A stretch of 5,850 bases of DNA from positions 1 through 5,850 of the forward strand of contig JAGRNM010000095.1 of assembly GCA_020440745.1 (NCBI GenBank). The letters are read 5' to 3'. Below the pieces are notes generated by a model. That model had not been told where the DNA came from. It saw only the letters and a program-made list of their open reading frames with translations, and searched no databases. A program made the position numbers and the translations under genes. Position 1 is the stretch's first letter, and each line of letters begins with the position of its first letter. This stretch comes from Deltaproteobacteria bacterium. Its GTDB lineage: Bacteria; UBA10199; DSSB01. Positions 1 to 5,850 of the stretch are shown in pieces.

Positions 1-1167
1 GCCTGCGCTAGAAGCGATCAGTATGACCAAGCCCTTAAACTCTACAAGCAACTCTTAAAAAAAAAAAAAAAAAAAGAAAAATCCCTTTGGGAGTATAAAA
101 TAGCCTATACCTACTTTGATCGAGGACACTACGCCAAAGCTTCTCAAGCTTTCCAAGATTTTTTAGACGCTTATCCTAATCATGAAAGAAAAGACAAAGT
201 ACTTTGGATGAAAGCCTGGGCCCATTATTACCAAAGAGACTTTTCCAAGGCTCGCGTCTATTGGAAAAAACTTCAGCAAGAACTAAGTAAAAATCCTTAT
301 CAAGATAGTTTAATCTATTGGATTGGCCGTAGTTTTGAAAAAGAAGGCCAAAGCCAAAAAGCTAAAGAACTTTATCGTCAAGTGGCTTATTCACCTCAAT
401 ACGATTATTATGCTTTTTTAAGCCTAAAACGTTTAAGCAAAGACTTTGATATACAAACACTCCCAACAAGTCCTTGGATAGAGGAAATTAAAAAAACACA
501 AAGTCACAAACTACCTAAGCTAATTAAAATTAGTCAAGACGAGCACTCCCGTTTAAACACCCTCTATCATCTAGGCTTAATAGAAGACTTCATAAGAGCG
601 CTACAAAAAGAAAAGCCAAAAGAAGCCTGGGCCCTAGCTTATCAAAAAAGTATGCAAGAGGTTTGGGAGAGTCCTCGCGTTTATAAAAAAATGTCCGAAG
701 GCTACCCTACTGTTTATGCTCCCTGGGTTTTACTTTTTAGTTACTTGCATGATTTTCCTCCTCAAGTCACTTGGTCGATTATGCGGACGGAGAGTTTTTA
801 TAATCCTAAAATAGTCAGTCCAGCAGATGCCAGAGGACTAATGCAAATTATTCCTCCCACTGCCCATGACTTAGCCCAAAAACTAGGCAAAGAAAGTTTT
901 AATGTAGAAGACTTATGGAATCCGGCAATAAGTATCGAATTAGGAGTCTATTATCTTTCTCAAAATTTAAAACATTTTAAGGGAAACCTAGTCTATACCA
1001 TCGCTAGTTATAATGCCGGTGAAGAATCTGTTGATCGTTGGCTAAAAATACGAAGCGACCTAGATTGGGATGAGTTTGTAGAAAGTATCCCCTACACAGA
1101 AACTAGAAACTACGTAAAAAAAGTGCTTAAGTTTTATTACTTTTATACGATGTTGTATCCTGTTTAA
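1..1167 (+). CDS. slt: Slt70-like soluble lytic murein transglycosylase, 5'-truncated by window edge
   Basis: Lytic transglycosylases cleave the MurNAc-GlcNAc bond of peptidoglycan in the periplasm and leave 1,6-anhydroMurNAc ends. The frame is open from base 1, giving 388 visible residues. The ATG at 208 is internal, because TPR-like helices (such as YDQALKLYKQLL) precede it in the same frame. Visible residues 1 to about 230 are alpha-helical repeats, as in the Slt70 superhelix. Residues about 250-388 form the SLT catalytic domain: the catalytic Glu is E264 in MRTESFYNP (codon 790-792), followed by ARGLMQIIPPTA, the ASYNAGEESV motif and a C-terminal IPYTETRNYVKKVL. Family members are usually 600-700 aa, so some 250-300 residues including any signal peptide lie outside the window. 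A 19-A run encodes six lysines at residues 20-25. It ends 10 bp from the convergent dGTPase gene. The family call is firm; the exact paralogue is not. Confidence 0.93.
   Translation, partial: ACARSDQYDQALKLYKQLLKKKKKKEKSLWEYKIAYTYFDRGHYAKASQAFQDFLDAYPNHERKDKVLWMKAWAHYYQRDFSKARVYWKKLQQELSKNPYQDSLIYWIGRSFEKEGQSQKAKELYRQVAYSPQYDYYAFLSLKRLSKDFDIQTLPTSPWIEEIKKTQSHKLPKLIKISQDEHSRLNTLYHLGLIEDFIRALQKEKPKEAWALAYQKSMQEVWESPRVYKKMSEGYPTVYAPWVLLFSYLHDFPPQVTWSIMRTESFYNPKIVSPADARGLMQIIPPTAHDLAQKLGKESFNVEDLWNPAISIELGVYYLSQNLKHFKGNLVYTIASYNAGEESVDRWLKIRSDLDWDEFVESIPYTETRNYVKKVLKFYYFYTMLYPV
57..75 (+). repeat. A19 homopolymer inside slt coding sequence
   Basis: Nineteen consecutive adenines run from the last base of a TTA Leu codon through six AAA Lys codons, and G76 ends the run. 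The Slt reading frame continues sensibly on both sides, with TPR-like sequence before and after, so the tract length shown here is in frame. Tracts this long are prone to replication slippage, RNA polymerase slippage and sequencing error. Confidence 0.97.
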
Positions 1168-1177
1168 GCGGCCAGCT

Positions 1178-2338
1178 TCAAACCCTTGCATGAGGATCAA
1201 AGAGCTTTTGATGCTCGTCTAAAGCATAGCGGTCGGTCATACCTGCTAAATAATCACAAATAACTCTTTTGTTTCCCTTTTCTTTTTCTACTTGTTCGTA
1301 GACTTCCGTCGGAAGAATTTTGGGATTATGAACATAGGCCTTAAAAAGATCAGTCAAAATACGCTCTGCCTTATCTGCCATACGCTCAACGCGATAAAGC
1401 TTGTAAAGTTTATTAAACAAAAAACGTTTAAGCTCGGCAATTTGACTTTGTAATGCTTTAGAGTGGCCCACCAAGTTTTTTGGATGCTGACGGACGTCTT
1501 TTAAATTTTTAATCGAAGCTTTTTGTAAATTAATCAAGGTCTGATTAATAAGATCGGTTACCACCTGGTTAATCAAACGCCTGATCGTCTGACTAATCCA
1601 GAGGTTTTCTCCAGCTAAAGGAAAGTCTTTTTTAACTTGGTCAAAGACTTGAGACCACAAGTTAATTTTGTTTAATTGACTAAGACTAATCATGCCGCTT
1701 CTTAAACCATCATCTAGATCATGATGATTATAGGCAATCTCATCACTTAAGTTAGCTAGCTGAGCTTCTAAACTAGGCTTGCCCTCACGATAAAAACCCC
1801 GACCTTCAGGCAAATCGTATTCAGTAAAGTGTTTAGAAATGCCTTCCAAAACTTCAAAACTCAAATTAAGCCCGGGAAACTGAGGGTAGCGTTGCTCCAA
1901 GACCGTCACAATGCGCAAACTCTGACGGTTATGTTCAAAACCACCTTCTGCTTTCATTAATTTATTAATTACATCCTGACCAGAATGACCAAAGGGAGGA
2001 TGACCTAGATCATGGGCCAAACAAATAGCCTCGGCTAGGTCTTCGTTAAGTCGCAAAGTGCGGGCGATACTGCGACTGATTTGGGCGACTTCTAGACTAT
2101 GGGTCAGACGGGTCCGATAATGGTCCCCCTCGTGATAAACAAAAACTTGCGTCTTATATTCTAAACGACGAAAGGCCTTGGAGTGAATAATGCGATCTCG
2201 ATCCCGCTGAAAACAAGTACGATAAGGATGTTCTTCTTCAGAATACTCTCTTCCTTGGGATTCGGCTGCCCGACAAGCATAGGGAGCCAAACGGCTTAAT
2301 TCTTCATTTTCGATTTCCTGACGACTTTTTAAGGACAT
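1178..2338 (-). CDS. dgt: dGTPase-like HD-domain dNTP triphosphohydrolase
   Basis: This family hydrolyses dGTP, or other dNTPs, to the nucleoside and triphosphate in the cytoplasm, and so adjusts dNTP pools. The 386-aa protein matches the shorter dGTPase-like class rather than the longer E. coli Dgt. The N-terminus has the family block HPYRTCFQRDRDRIIHSKAF (residues 37-56) followed by RRLEYKTQVF. HD-domain metal ligands are visible: H80 in RLTHSLE, H109-D110 in AHDLGHPPFGH, and D199 in LSDEIAYNHHDLDD. The EHNRQSLR block (135-142) is also typical. The ATG start fits the family N-terminus but has no clear Shine-Dalgarno: the 27-bp gap upstream is nearly all A/T, with only a weak AAAG. It is the last gene of the minus-strand cluster, so coupling to the B12 gene upstream is plausible. 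It ends 10 bp from slt with no visible terminator. True substrate preference cannot be read from sequence. Confidence 0.95.
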   Translation of the reverse strand: MSLKSRQEIENEELSRLAPYACRAAESQGREYSEEEHPYRTCFQRDRDRIIHSKAFRRLEYKTQVFVYHEGDHYRTRLTHSLEVAQISRSIARTLRLNEDLAEAICLAHDLGHPPFGHSGQDVINKLMKAEGGFEHNRQSLRIVTVLEQRYPQFPGLNLSFEVLEGISKHFTEYDLPEGRGFYREGKPSLEAQLANLSDEIAYNHHDLDDGLRSGMISLSQLNKINLWSQVFDQVKKDFPLAGENLWISQTIRRLINQVVTDLINQTLINLQKASIKNLKDVRQHPKNLVGHSKALQSQIAELKRFLFNKLYKLYRVERMADKAERILTDLFKAYVHNPKILPTEVYEQVEKEKGNKRVICDYLAGMTDRYALDEHQKLFDPHARV

Positions 2339-2365
2339 GGATTTACTTTAAATTATTTTAAACAA

Positions 2366-2782
2366 TTAAAGAGACTCGGTCTTGGCTTTGACGTTTTTTT
2401 CTACCCAGGACACTGTTTCAGAAAGAGGAGTTCCCGGCGTAAAAATCTGAGCTACTCCTTGTTTTTTGAGCGCTTGAATATCGTCATCTGGCACAATGCC
2501 ACCACCAAAAAGTACCACCTCTTCCATGCCGTTTTCCTTGAGTAGTTTTAAAACTTCGGGGAAAACATAATTATGGGCACCGGAAAGAATACTAAGACCA
2601 ATTGCGTCCACATCTTCTTGGACGGCTGTGTTGACGATCATCTCAGGAGTTTGGTGAAGGCCCGTATAAATCACTTCAAAACCCGCATCCCGAAAAGCCC
2701 TAGCAATAATCTTAGCCCCTCGGTCATGACCGTCGAGGCCGGGTTTACCAACTAAAATACGGAGTTTTCTTTGAGAAGTCAT
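2366..2782 (-). CDS. Stand-alone cobalamin-binding protein, methylmalonyl-CoA mutase C-terminal domain type
   Basis: The 138-aa protein is a complete B12-binding Rossmann-like domain of the kind found at the C-terminus of methylmalonyl-CoA mutase or as its separate small subunit. The DxHxxG motif is intact (D17, H19, G22 in LDGHDRG), and H19 is expected to be the lower axial ligand of cobalt. The second signature SxL is at S64-L66 (GLSILSGAH) and the glycine turn is at 93-95 (LFGGG), with PGTP near the end. Length and motifs match mutase small subunits, which pair with a catalytic TIM-barrel subunit to interconvert acyl-CoAs such as methylmalonyl-CoA and succinyl-CoA. No large subunit or MeaB/ArgK-type chaperone GTPase is in this window, so the partner must be elsewhere and the substrate is open: methylmalonyl-CoA, isobutyryl-CoA, ethylmalonyl-CoA and related mutases share this domain. 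It lies 33 bp after the methyltransferase and has a strong ribosome-binding site. Confidence 0.92.
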   Translation of the reverse strand: MTSQRKLRILVGKPGLDGHDRGAKIIARAFRDAGFEVIYTGLHQTPEMIVNTAVQEDVDAIGLSILSGAHNYVFPEVLKLLKENGMEEVVLFGGGIVPDDDIQALKKQGVAQIFTPGTPLSETVSWVEKNVKAKTESL

Positions 2783-2787
2783 AAAAG

Positions 2788-2793
2788 CCTCCC
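2788..2793 (-). promoter_or_regulatory. Shine-Dalgarno of the B12-binding protein gene
   Basis: The minus strand reads GGGAGG here, five bases before the ATG at 2780-2782. This supports that ATG as the true start and independent translation of this gene within the cluster. Confidence 0.8.
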
Positions 2794-2815
2794 TAGCTTA
2801 AGGGCTAAATGGCTG

Positions 2816-3553
2816 TCAATAGGCCCGATCTTCAAATGCTAGCTTCTTCTTAGGCCCCACCCAAGCCTCAATCTCCGGACGATAATGGTCTTGGTCTTGA
2901 TAAACAATCACCGGCGGTTCTACTTTAAGTTCTCGATTCATGGCTAAAATTCCTTCTACCATCACATGGGTGGCCGGGCGGTTTTCGTAAGGATGAATCA
3001 TGGCCAAACGAGAAGCTTTAAATCCCTTTAAATGGAGTTGGTCTAGTAGTTCTTCAAGCCGTAAAATAGGATAAAGCAAAAGGAGCCTGCCTGTTTTTTT
3101 AAGAATACTTTTAGCGCTGGTAATTAAATTTTGCATATTACCAGCCACCTCATAGCGGGCAAGTTGACGCACAGGATCCTCAGGAAGACGCCCCTCTCCT
3201 AGACGACCGTAGGGAGGATTGCTAATCACCGCATCAAATGAAGGAGCTTTTTTTAAGACGTGATCCTTGGCAAAGTCCTGCCAGGATTGAAGATAAAGAT
3301 GAAACTTAGATTGCAGATGAAGGGCTTGGGCATTTTGCCTAGCATAAAGCGCCAATTCTTCCTGGATTTCCACTGCCGTCACTGAGGAAAGTCCAAAACG
3401 CTCTAAAGCTAAAAGGCCCATTACCCCCACCCCAGCCCCTAGATCACAAATATTCTCGTGACTCTTAAAATGGGCAAAACGCAGCAAAAGAAAACTATCT
3501 AGATTATAACGATAGGACTTGGGCGGCTGTTTCAAAAGGCTTTTCAGAAGCAA
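2816..3553 (-). CDS. TrmN6/YfiC-like N6-adenine methyltransferase with non-ATG start
   Basis: This is a class I SAM-dependent methyltransferase, most like E. coli TrmN6 (YfiC), which makes m6A37 in tRNA1(Val). Evidence: an N-terminal QPPKSYRYNLDSFLLLRF block resembling the TrmN6 substrate-side segment, motif I DLGAGVG at residues 37-43, the acidic E62 after motif II (AVEIQ), and the N6-adenine catalytic motif NPPY at 112-115. The 245-aa length fits the family. The start is uncertain: the longest form begins with TTG at 3551-3553, and the next Met is residue 45, beyond motif I, so a non-ATG start is needed. The Shine-Dalgarno-like AAGAGGG directly abuts the TTG; a CTG two codons later (3545-3547) has a better 6-base spacing, and another TTG lies at 3533-3535. 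The frame is the same as that of pepA, whose TAA is only 9 bases upstream. The tRNA target is inferred. Confidence 0.85.
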   Translation of the reverse strand: MLLKSLLKQPPKSYRYNLDSFLLLRFAHFKSHENICDLGAGVGVMGLLALERFGLSSVTAVEIQEELALYARQNAQALHLQSKFHLYLQSWQDFAKDHVLKKAPSFDAVISNPPYGRLGEGRLPEDPVRQLARYEVAGNMQNLITSAKSILKKTGRLLLLYPILRLEELLDQLHLKGFKASRLAMIHPYENRPATHVMVEGILAMNRELKVEPPVIVYQDQDHYRPEIEAWVGPKKKLAFEDRAY

Positions 3554-3560
3554 CCCTCTT
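3554..3560 (-). promoter_or_regulatory. Shine-Dalgarno deciding the methyltransferase start
   Basis: The minus strand reads AAGAGGG between the pepA stop codon and the methyltransferase. It has no spacing to the first TTG (3551-3553), 6 bases to a CTG (3545-3547) and 18 bases to a second TTG (3533-3535). Spacing favours the CTG, but CTG is a rare start codon, so the assignment stays open. Ribosomes ending on pepA would terminate on top of this site, which suggests translational coupling. Confidence 0.55.
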
Positions 3561-3562
3561 GA

Positions 3563-5050
3563 TTAAAAATCCTCTAAGAGTCTTGCTAAAGTCCTGACCA
3601 TAATGCCTGTGCCTCCCACAGGACAATAGGTCCAAGGTTTATTAGCCCAACTAGGTCCCGCAATATCAAGGTGCACCCATTTGGTTTTTTCTGGGACAAA
3701 TTGTTTTAAAAAGAGGGCTCCATTAATAGTGCCTGCATAAAGGCCACCAATGTTTCTCATATCAGCTACTTCGCTTTTAAAGTCTTCCCAATAGCGCTCT
3801 TCCAGAGGCAATTCCCAAACTTTTTCGCCTGTAAAGTCACCTGCTTTTTGGATTTTTTTGATGAGTGCTTCGTCTGTACCCAAAGCAGCTGTCACTAAAT
3901 CTCCCAGAGCAACTAAGGCAGCTCCTGTTAAAGTCGCCATATCAATAATATAGTCAACCTTACGATGTTTTCCGATATAACTAAGGGCATCAGCCAAGGC
4001 CAAACGACCTTCAGCATCGGTATTAAGCACTTCAATAGTTTTACCATTGTAGGCTTTGACCACGTCCCCCGGCCTTTGAGCACCCCCTCCGGGCATGTTT
4101 TCGGCACTAGAAATATAACCATAGACTTCTACTTTGGGATTAAGCTGAGGTAAGATTTTCATCAAACCCAAGACAGCAGCAGCACCAGCCATGTCGTCTT
4201 TCATGGTCTCCATATACTTAGGAGGCTTAAGGCTTAAACCACCACTATCAAAAGTAATACCCTTACCAACTACTGCGATGGTTTTTTTAGCCTTGGTCTT
4301 AGGCTTGTAGTGCATTTCAATAAAGACCGGAGGATGGCGAGTGCTTCCCATCCCAACGCCATACAAGGCTCCCATCCCCATTTTTTTAATTTCTTGGTGT
4401 TTCCAAACTCTAGTGCGAACCCCTTTGAGCTTTTTAGCCTCTAAGCCTAGGACTTCTGGTGGTTTATTATGGCTAGGAGTATTGACTAAGTCTCTAGCAT
4501 AAAGAGCTCCTTCGGCTCCTACTTGACCCAATTTAAGCCCACGGGCAAAAGCCGCCTTCTCTTTAATGGCACTAAGAAGAAATTCCACACCAGCTAAGTG
4601 AGACTTGGGGTCTTTTTTGCCTTTAAACTTATCAAAACGATAGGTGCTTAATACCGTTCCCTCAGCTAAAATTTGCGCCAATTCTTCGGGTTTCCAATCA
4701 TGATCAATTAAAGAAAGCGCACTATAAAGCTTAGCGCTCTTTAGTCTTTCTGCCGCCTTGGCACTAGCAGCCGCAGCCCGTCTTAAGTCATCGGCCTCTA
4801 ATTTTTTTCCCTTGCCTAAACCCACTAAAAGTACCTGAAAAGCTCCAATCTTACCATGGGTGGCTATATTTTCTACTTCAGCTACCCTACCTTTAAACTC
4901 AGTTTTTTTAATAAAACTGCTTAAAAGTCCCCCTAAAGCTTGATCCACCTTTTTAGCTAAGCTATGGCTATGAAGCTTTCCGTCCAAAACTGGTAAAGCT
5001 AAAACCCCTGATATTTTTTTTAAAGAAGGTTCTTGAAGAGATAGTTTCAT
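3563..5050 (-). CDS. pepA: Leucyl aminopeptidase, M17 family (PepA)
   Basis: M17 aminopeptidases are cytoplasmic hexamers with two metal ions per active site that remove N-terminal residues, preferring leucine, during peptide turnover; some members also bind DNA. The 495-aa length is typical. Residues 1 to about 165 form the variable N-terminal domain and about 170-495 the catalytic domain. All seven expected active-site positions are present: K263 and D268 in VGKGITFDSGG, K275 in LSLKPP, D286 in MKDDMAGA, and D345, E347 and R349 in the family signature NTDAEGRL (343-350). The ATG start is supported by AAGGAG nine bases upstream and by a normal family N-terminus. It is the first gene of the minus-strand cluster and diverges from the crotonase across 35 bp, so its promoter probably lies inside the crotonase coding region. 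Nothing in the protein looks degraded; DNA-binding roles known for E. coli PepA/XerA cannot be judged here. Confidence 0.97.
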   Translation of the reverse strand: MKLSLQEPSLKKISGVLALPVLDGKLHSHSLAKKVDQALGGLLSSFIKKTEFKGRVAEVENIATHGKIGAFQVLLVGLGKGKKLEADDLRRAAAASAKAAERLKSAKLYSALSLIDHDWKPEELAQILAEGTVLSTYRFDKFKGKKDPKSHLAGVEFLLSAIKEKAAFARGLKLGQVGAEGALYARDLVNTPSHNKPPEVLGLEAKKLKGVRTRVWKHQEIKKMGMGALYGVGMGSTRHPPVFIEMHYKPKTKAKKTIAVVGKGITFDSGGLSLKPPKYMETMKDDMAGAAAVLGLMKILPQLNPKVEVYGYISSAENMPGGGAQRPGDVVKAYNGKTIEVLNTDAEGRLALADALSYIGKHRKVDYIIDMATLTGAALVALGDLVTAALGTDEALIKKIQKAGDFTGEKVWELPLEERYWEDFKSEVADMRNIGGLYAGTINGALFLKQFVPEKTKWVHLDIAGPSWANKPWTYCPVGGTGIMVRTLARLLEDF

Positions 5051-5059
5051 TTTAACAAA

Positions 5060-5065
5060 CTCCTT
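5060..5065 (-). promoter_or_regulatory. Shine-Dalgarno of pepA
   Basis: The minus strand reads AAGGAG, with nine bases to the pepA ATG at 5048-5050. Most of it also forms one arm of the inverted repeat at 5061-5073. Confidence 0.8.
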
Positions 5066-5073
5066 AATAAGGA
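5061..5073. repeat. 13-bp inverted repeat TCCTTA-A-TAAGGA in divergent spacer
   Basis: Two perfect 6-bp arms (5061-5066 and 5068-5073) flank a single central base in the middle of the 35-bp gap between pepA and the crotonase. The left arm holds the pepA Shine-Dalgarno on the minus strand and the right arm holds an AAGGA for the crotonase on the plus strand. The symmetry may therefore simply come from two opposed ribosome-binding sites, although an operator is also possible. Confidence 0.7.
5069..5073 (+). promoter_or_regulatory. Probable Shine-Dalgarno of the crotonase gene
   Basis: AAGGA lies 12 bases before the ATG at 5086-5088, somewhat longer spacing than usual. No closer purine-rich site is seen, and no other start codon in this frame fits the family N-terminus better. 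Confidence 0.5.
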
Positions 5074-5085
5074 AAAATTAACAAG

Positions 5086-5850
5086 ATGCCCACCAAGTCT
5101 AAAGAAATTTTATTAATCAAAAAACAAGGAGCAGCTTGTTTTATTAGTCTTAATCGGCCCGAACGACACAATGCCCTTAGTCTTGAATTAGCTAAACTCC
5201 TGAGTCAAGCCTTAAAAAAACTTGCCAGGGATCCCAAAGTACGAGTCCTTGTTTTAAAAGGAAGTAATAAGGCATTTAGTGCCGGTGGGGACTTAAAGTT
5301 TTTTCAGCAAAACTTAGATAGTTCTCATGAAAACTTTTTAAAAATCAGCAAAGAACTCAACGAAGCTGTAAAAAGCATCGTCACTATGCCCAAACCGGTG
5401 ATTGCAGCTATTCAAGGCCCGGCCTACGCCGCTGGCTTTGGACTAGCCTTAAGCTGCGACCTCTTAGTAGCTAGCAAAAAAGCTACCCTCTCTCCTAGTT
5501 TTGTTAATATTGCCTTGTCGGGCAATGCTTCTTCCACTTACTTCTTACCAAGAATCATTGGAGAAAAACGAGCCAGAGAAGCTTTTTTGACAGGAAAAGC
5601 CTGGACCGCGCAAGAAGCCCTTAACCTTGGTTTAGTCTCTCAAGTCTATCCAGAAAAGGACTTTGAAAAGAGTCTACAAAAGCTCGTGGACCAACTCAGC
5701 CATGCCCCCACCCAAACACTGGCTAGACTCAAAAAAGTTCTCCTACATACCTGGGGAAATTCTTTAGCAACCCAATTGGATTTGGAACGAAAAGAAATCG
5801 CCTTAAGCTCCACTAGTCAAGACTTCCGAGAAGGTATTCAGGCTTTTGTA
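5086..5850 (+). CDS. Crotonase-superfamily protein (enoyl-CoA hydratase/isomerase-like), 3'-truncated by window edge
   Basis: The frame is open from the ATG at 5086 to the window edge, 255 codons; family members are about 260 aa, so only a short C-terminal tail is missing. Crotonases bind acyl-CoA in the cytoplasm and stabilise a thioester enolate. Family features are clear: FISLNRPERHNALS (residues 19-32), the first oxyanion-hole segment FSAGGDLKFF (64-73), the second GPAYAAGFGLALSCDLLVAS (111-130), and the block TYFLPRIIGEKRAREAFLTG (151-170) followed by AQEALNLGLVSQVYP. By my alignment, both catalytic glutamates of rat enoyl-CoA hydratase are replaced (E144 by G119, E164 by F139), and the Asp used by PaaG-type isomerases and 4-chlorobenzoyl-CoA dehalogenase is N147. 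The overall pattern is closest to the PaaG-like isomerase branch, but the reaction cannot be assigned. It diverges from pepA. Confidence 0.9.
   Translation, partial: MPTKSKEILLIKKQGAACFISLNRPERHNALSLELAKLLSQALKKLARDPKVRVLVLKGSNKAFSAGGDLKFFQQNLDSSHENFLKISKELNEAVKSIVTMPKPVIAAIQGPAYAAGFGLALSCDLLVASKKATLSPSFVNIALSGNASSTYFLPRIIGEKRAREAFLTGKAWTAQEALNLGLVSQVYPEKDFEKSLQKLVDQLSHAPTQTLARLKKVLLHTWGNSLATQLDLERKEIALSSTSQDFREGIQAFV

Noticed and set aside
57..75. Frameshift or pseudogene caused by the A19 tract
   Set aside because: Protein-like TPR sequence continues in the same frame on both sides, so no frameshift is visible at this tract length.
208..1167. Slt gene starting at the ATG at 208
   Set aside because: The frame is open to base 1 and the upstream residues are TPR-like and continue the same helical repeats, so 208 is an internal methionine.
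1196..1212. ATCAAA-GAGCT-TTTGAT hairpin just past the slt stop as a terminator
   Set aside because: The stem is six mostly A/T pairs with no following T run, and it encodes conserved-looking dGTPase C-terminal residues on the other strand.
2573..2755. Plus-strand 60-codon open frame opposite the B12-binding gene
   Set aside because: It lies wholly antisense to a well-conserved gene, has no family resemblance and no ribosome-binding site.
2786..2806. AGCC...GGCT pairing upstream of the B12-binding gene as a riboswitch or attenuator
   Set aside because: Only four outer pairs plus a wobble can form in a 33-bp gap, far too little for a cobalamin riboswitch, so it is likely chance.
3928..4153. 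Short open frames on both strands within pepA
   Set aside because: They overlap the most conserved part of the aminopeptidase catalytic domain in other frames and look like shadows.
5086..5850. Naming the crotonase paaG or fadB
   Set aside because: The catalytic residues of those enzymes are not conserved here and there are no pathway neighbours to support either name.

Overview
The window is ordinary chromosomal DNA from a low-GC (about 40% by eye) Gram-negative bacterium. A periplasmic Slt-type lytic transglycosylase implies a peptidoglycan layer with a periplasm. A stand-alone cobalamin-binding domain of the methylmalonyl-CoA mutase type and a divergent crotonase suggest acyl-CoA metabolism of the kind common in deltaproteobacteria-like lineages. 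That placement is inferred from gene content only and is weak. No mobile element, CRISPR array, tRNA, rRNA or phage gene is visible. Coding density is very high: all gaps between genes are 35 bp or less.

Layout, left to right. (1) Positions 1-1167, + strand: C-terminal part of a TPR/Slt70-like lytic transglycosylase whose start lies left of the window. It contains a 19-A homopolymer inside its coding frame. (2) Positions 1178-5050, - strand: a compact four-gene cluster, read in the order leucyl aminopeptidase pepA (3563-5050), a TrmN6/YfiC-like N6-adenine methyltransferase (3551 or slightly lower to 2816), a 138-aa B12-binding protein (2366-2782) and a dGTPase-like HD phosphohydrolase (1178-2338). 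Gaps are 9-33 bp, so one operon is likely. (3) Positions 5086-5850, + strand: a crotonase (enoyl-CoA hydratase/isomerase superfamily) that runs off the right edge and is divergent from pepA.

The minus-strand cluster mixes housekeeping functions: peptide turnover, tRNA modification, B12-dependent acyl-CoA rearrangement and dNTP pool control. No single pathway joins them, so co-transcription probably reflects compaction. The crotonase and the B12 protein may both serve acyl-CoA metabolism, but they are on opposite strands.

I did not find a clearly new system. The points most worth a second look are the A19 tract in slt, the crotonase that lacks the usual catalytic acidic residues, the methyltransferase that has no ATG start and sits in the same frame just after the pepA stop, and the 35-bp divergent spacer in which two back-to-back Shine-Dalgarno sequences form an inverted repeat.
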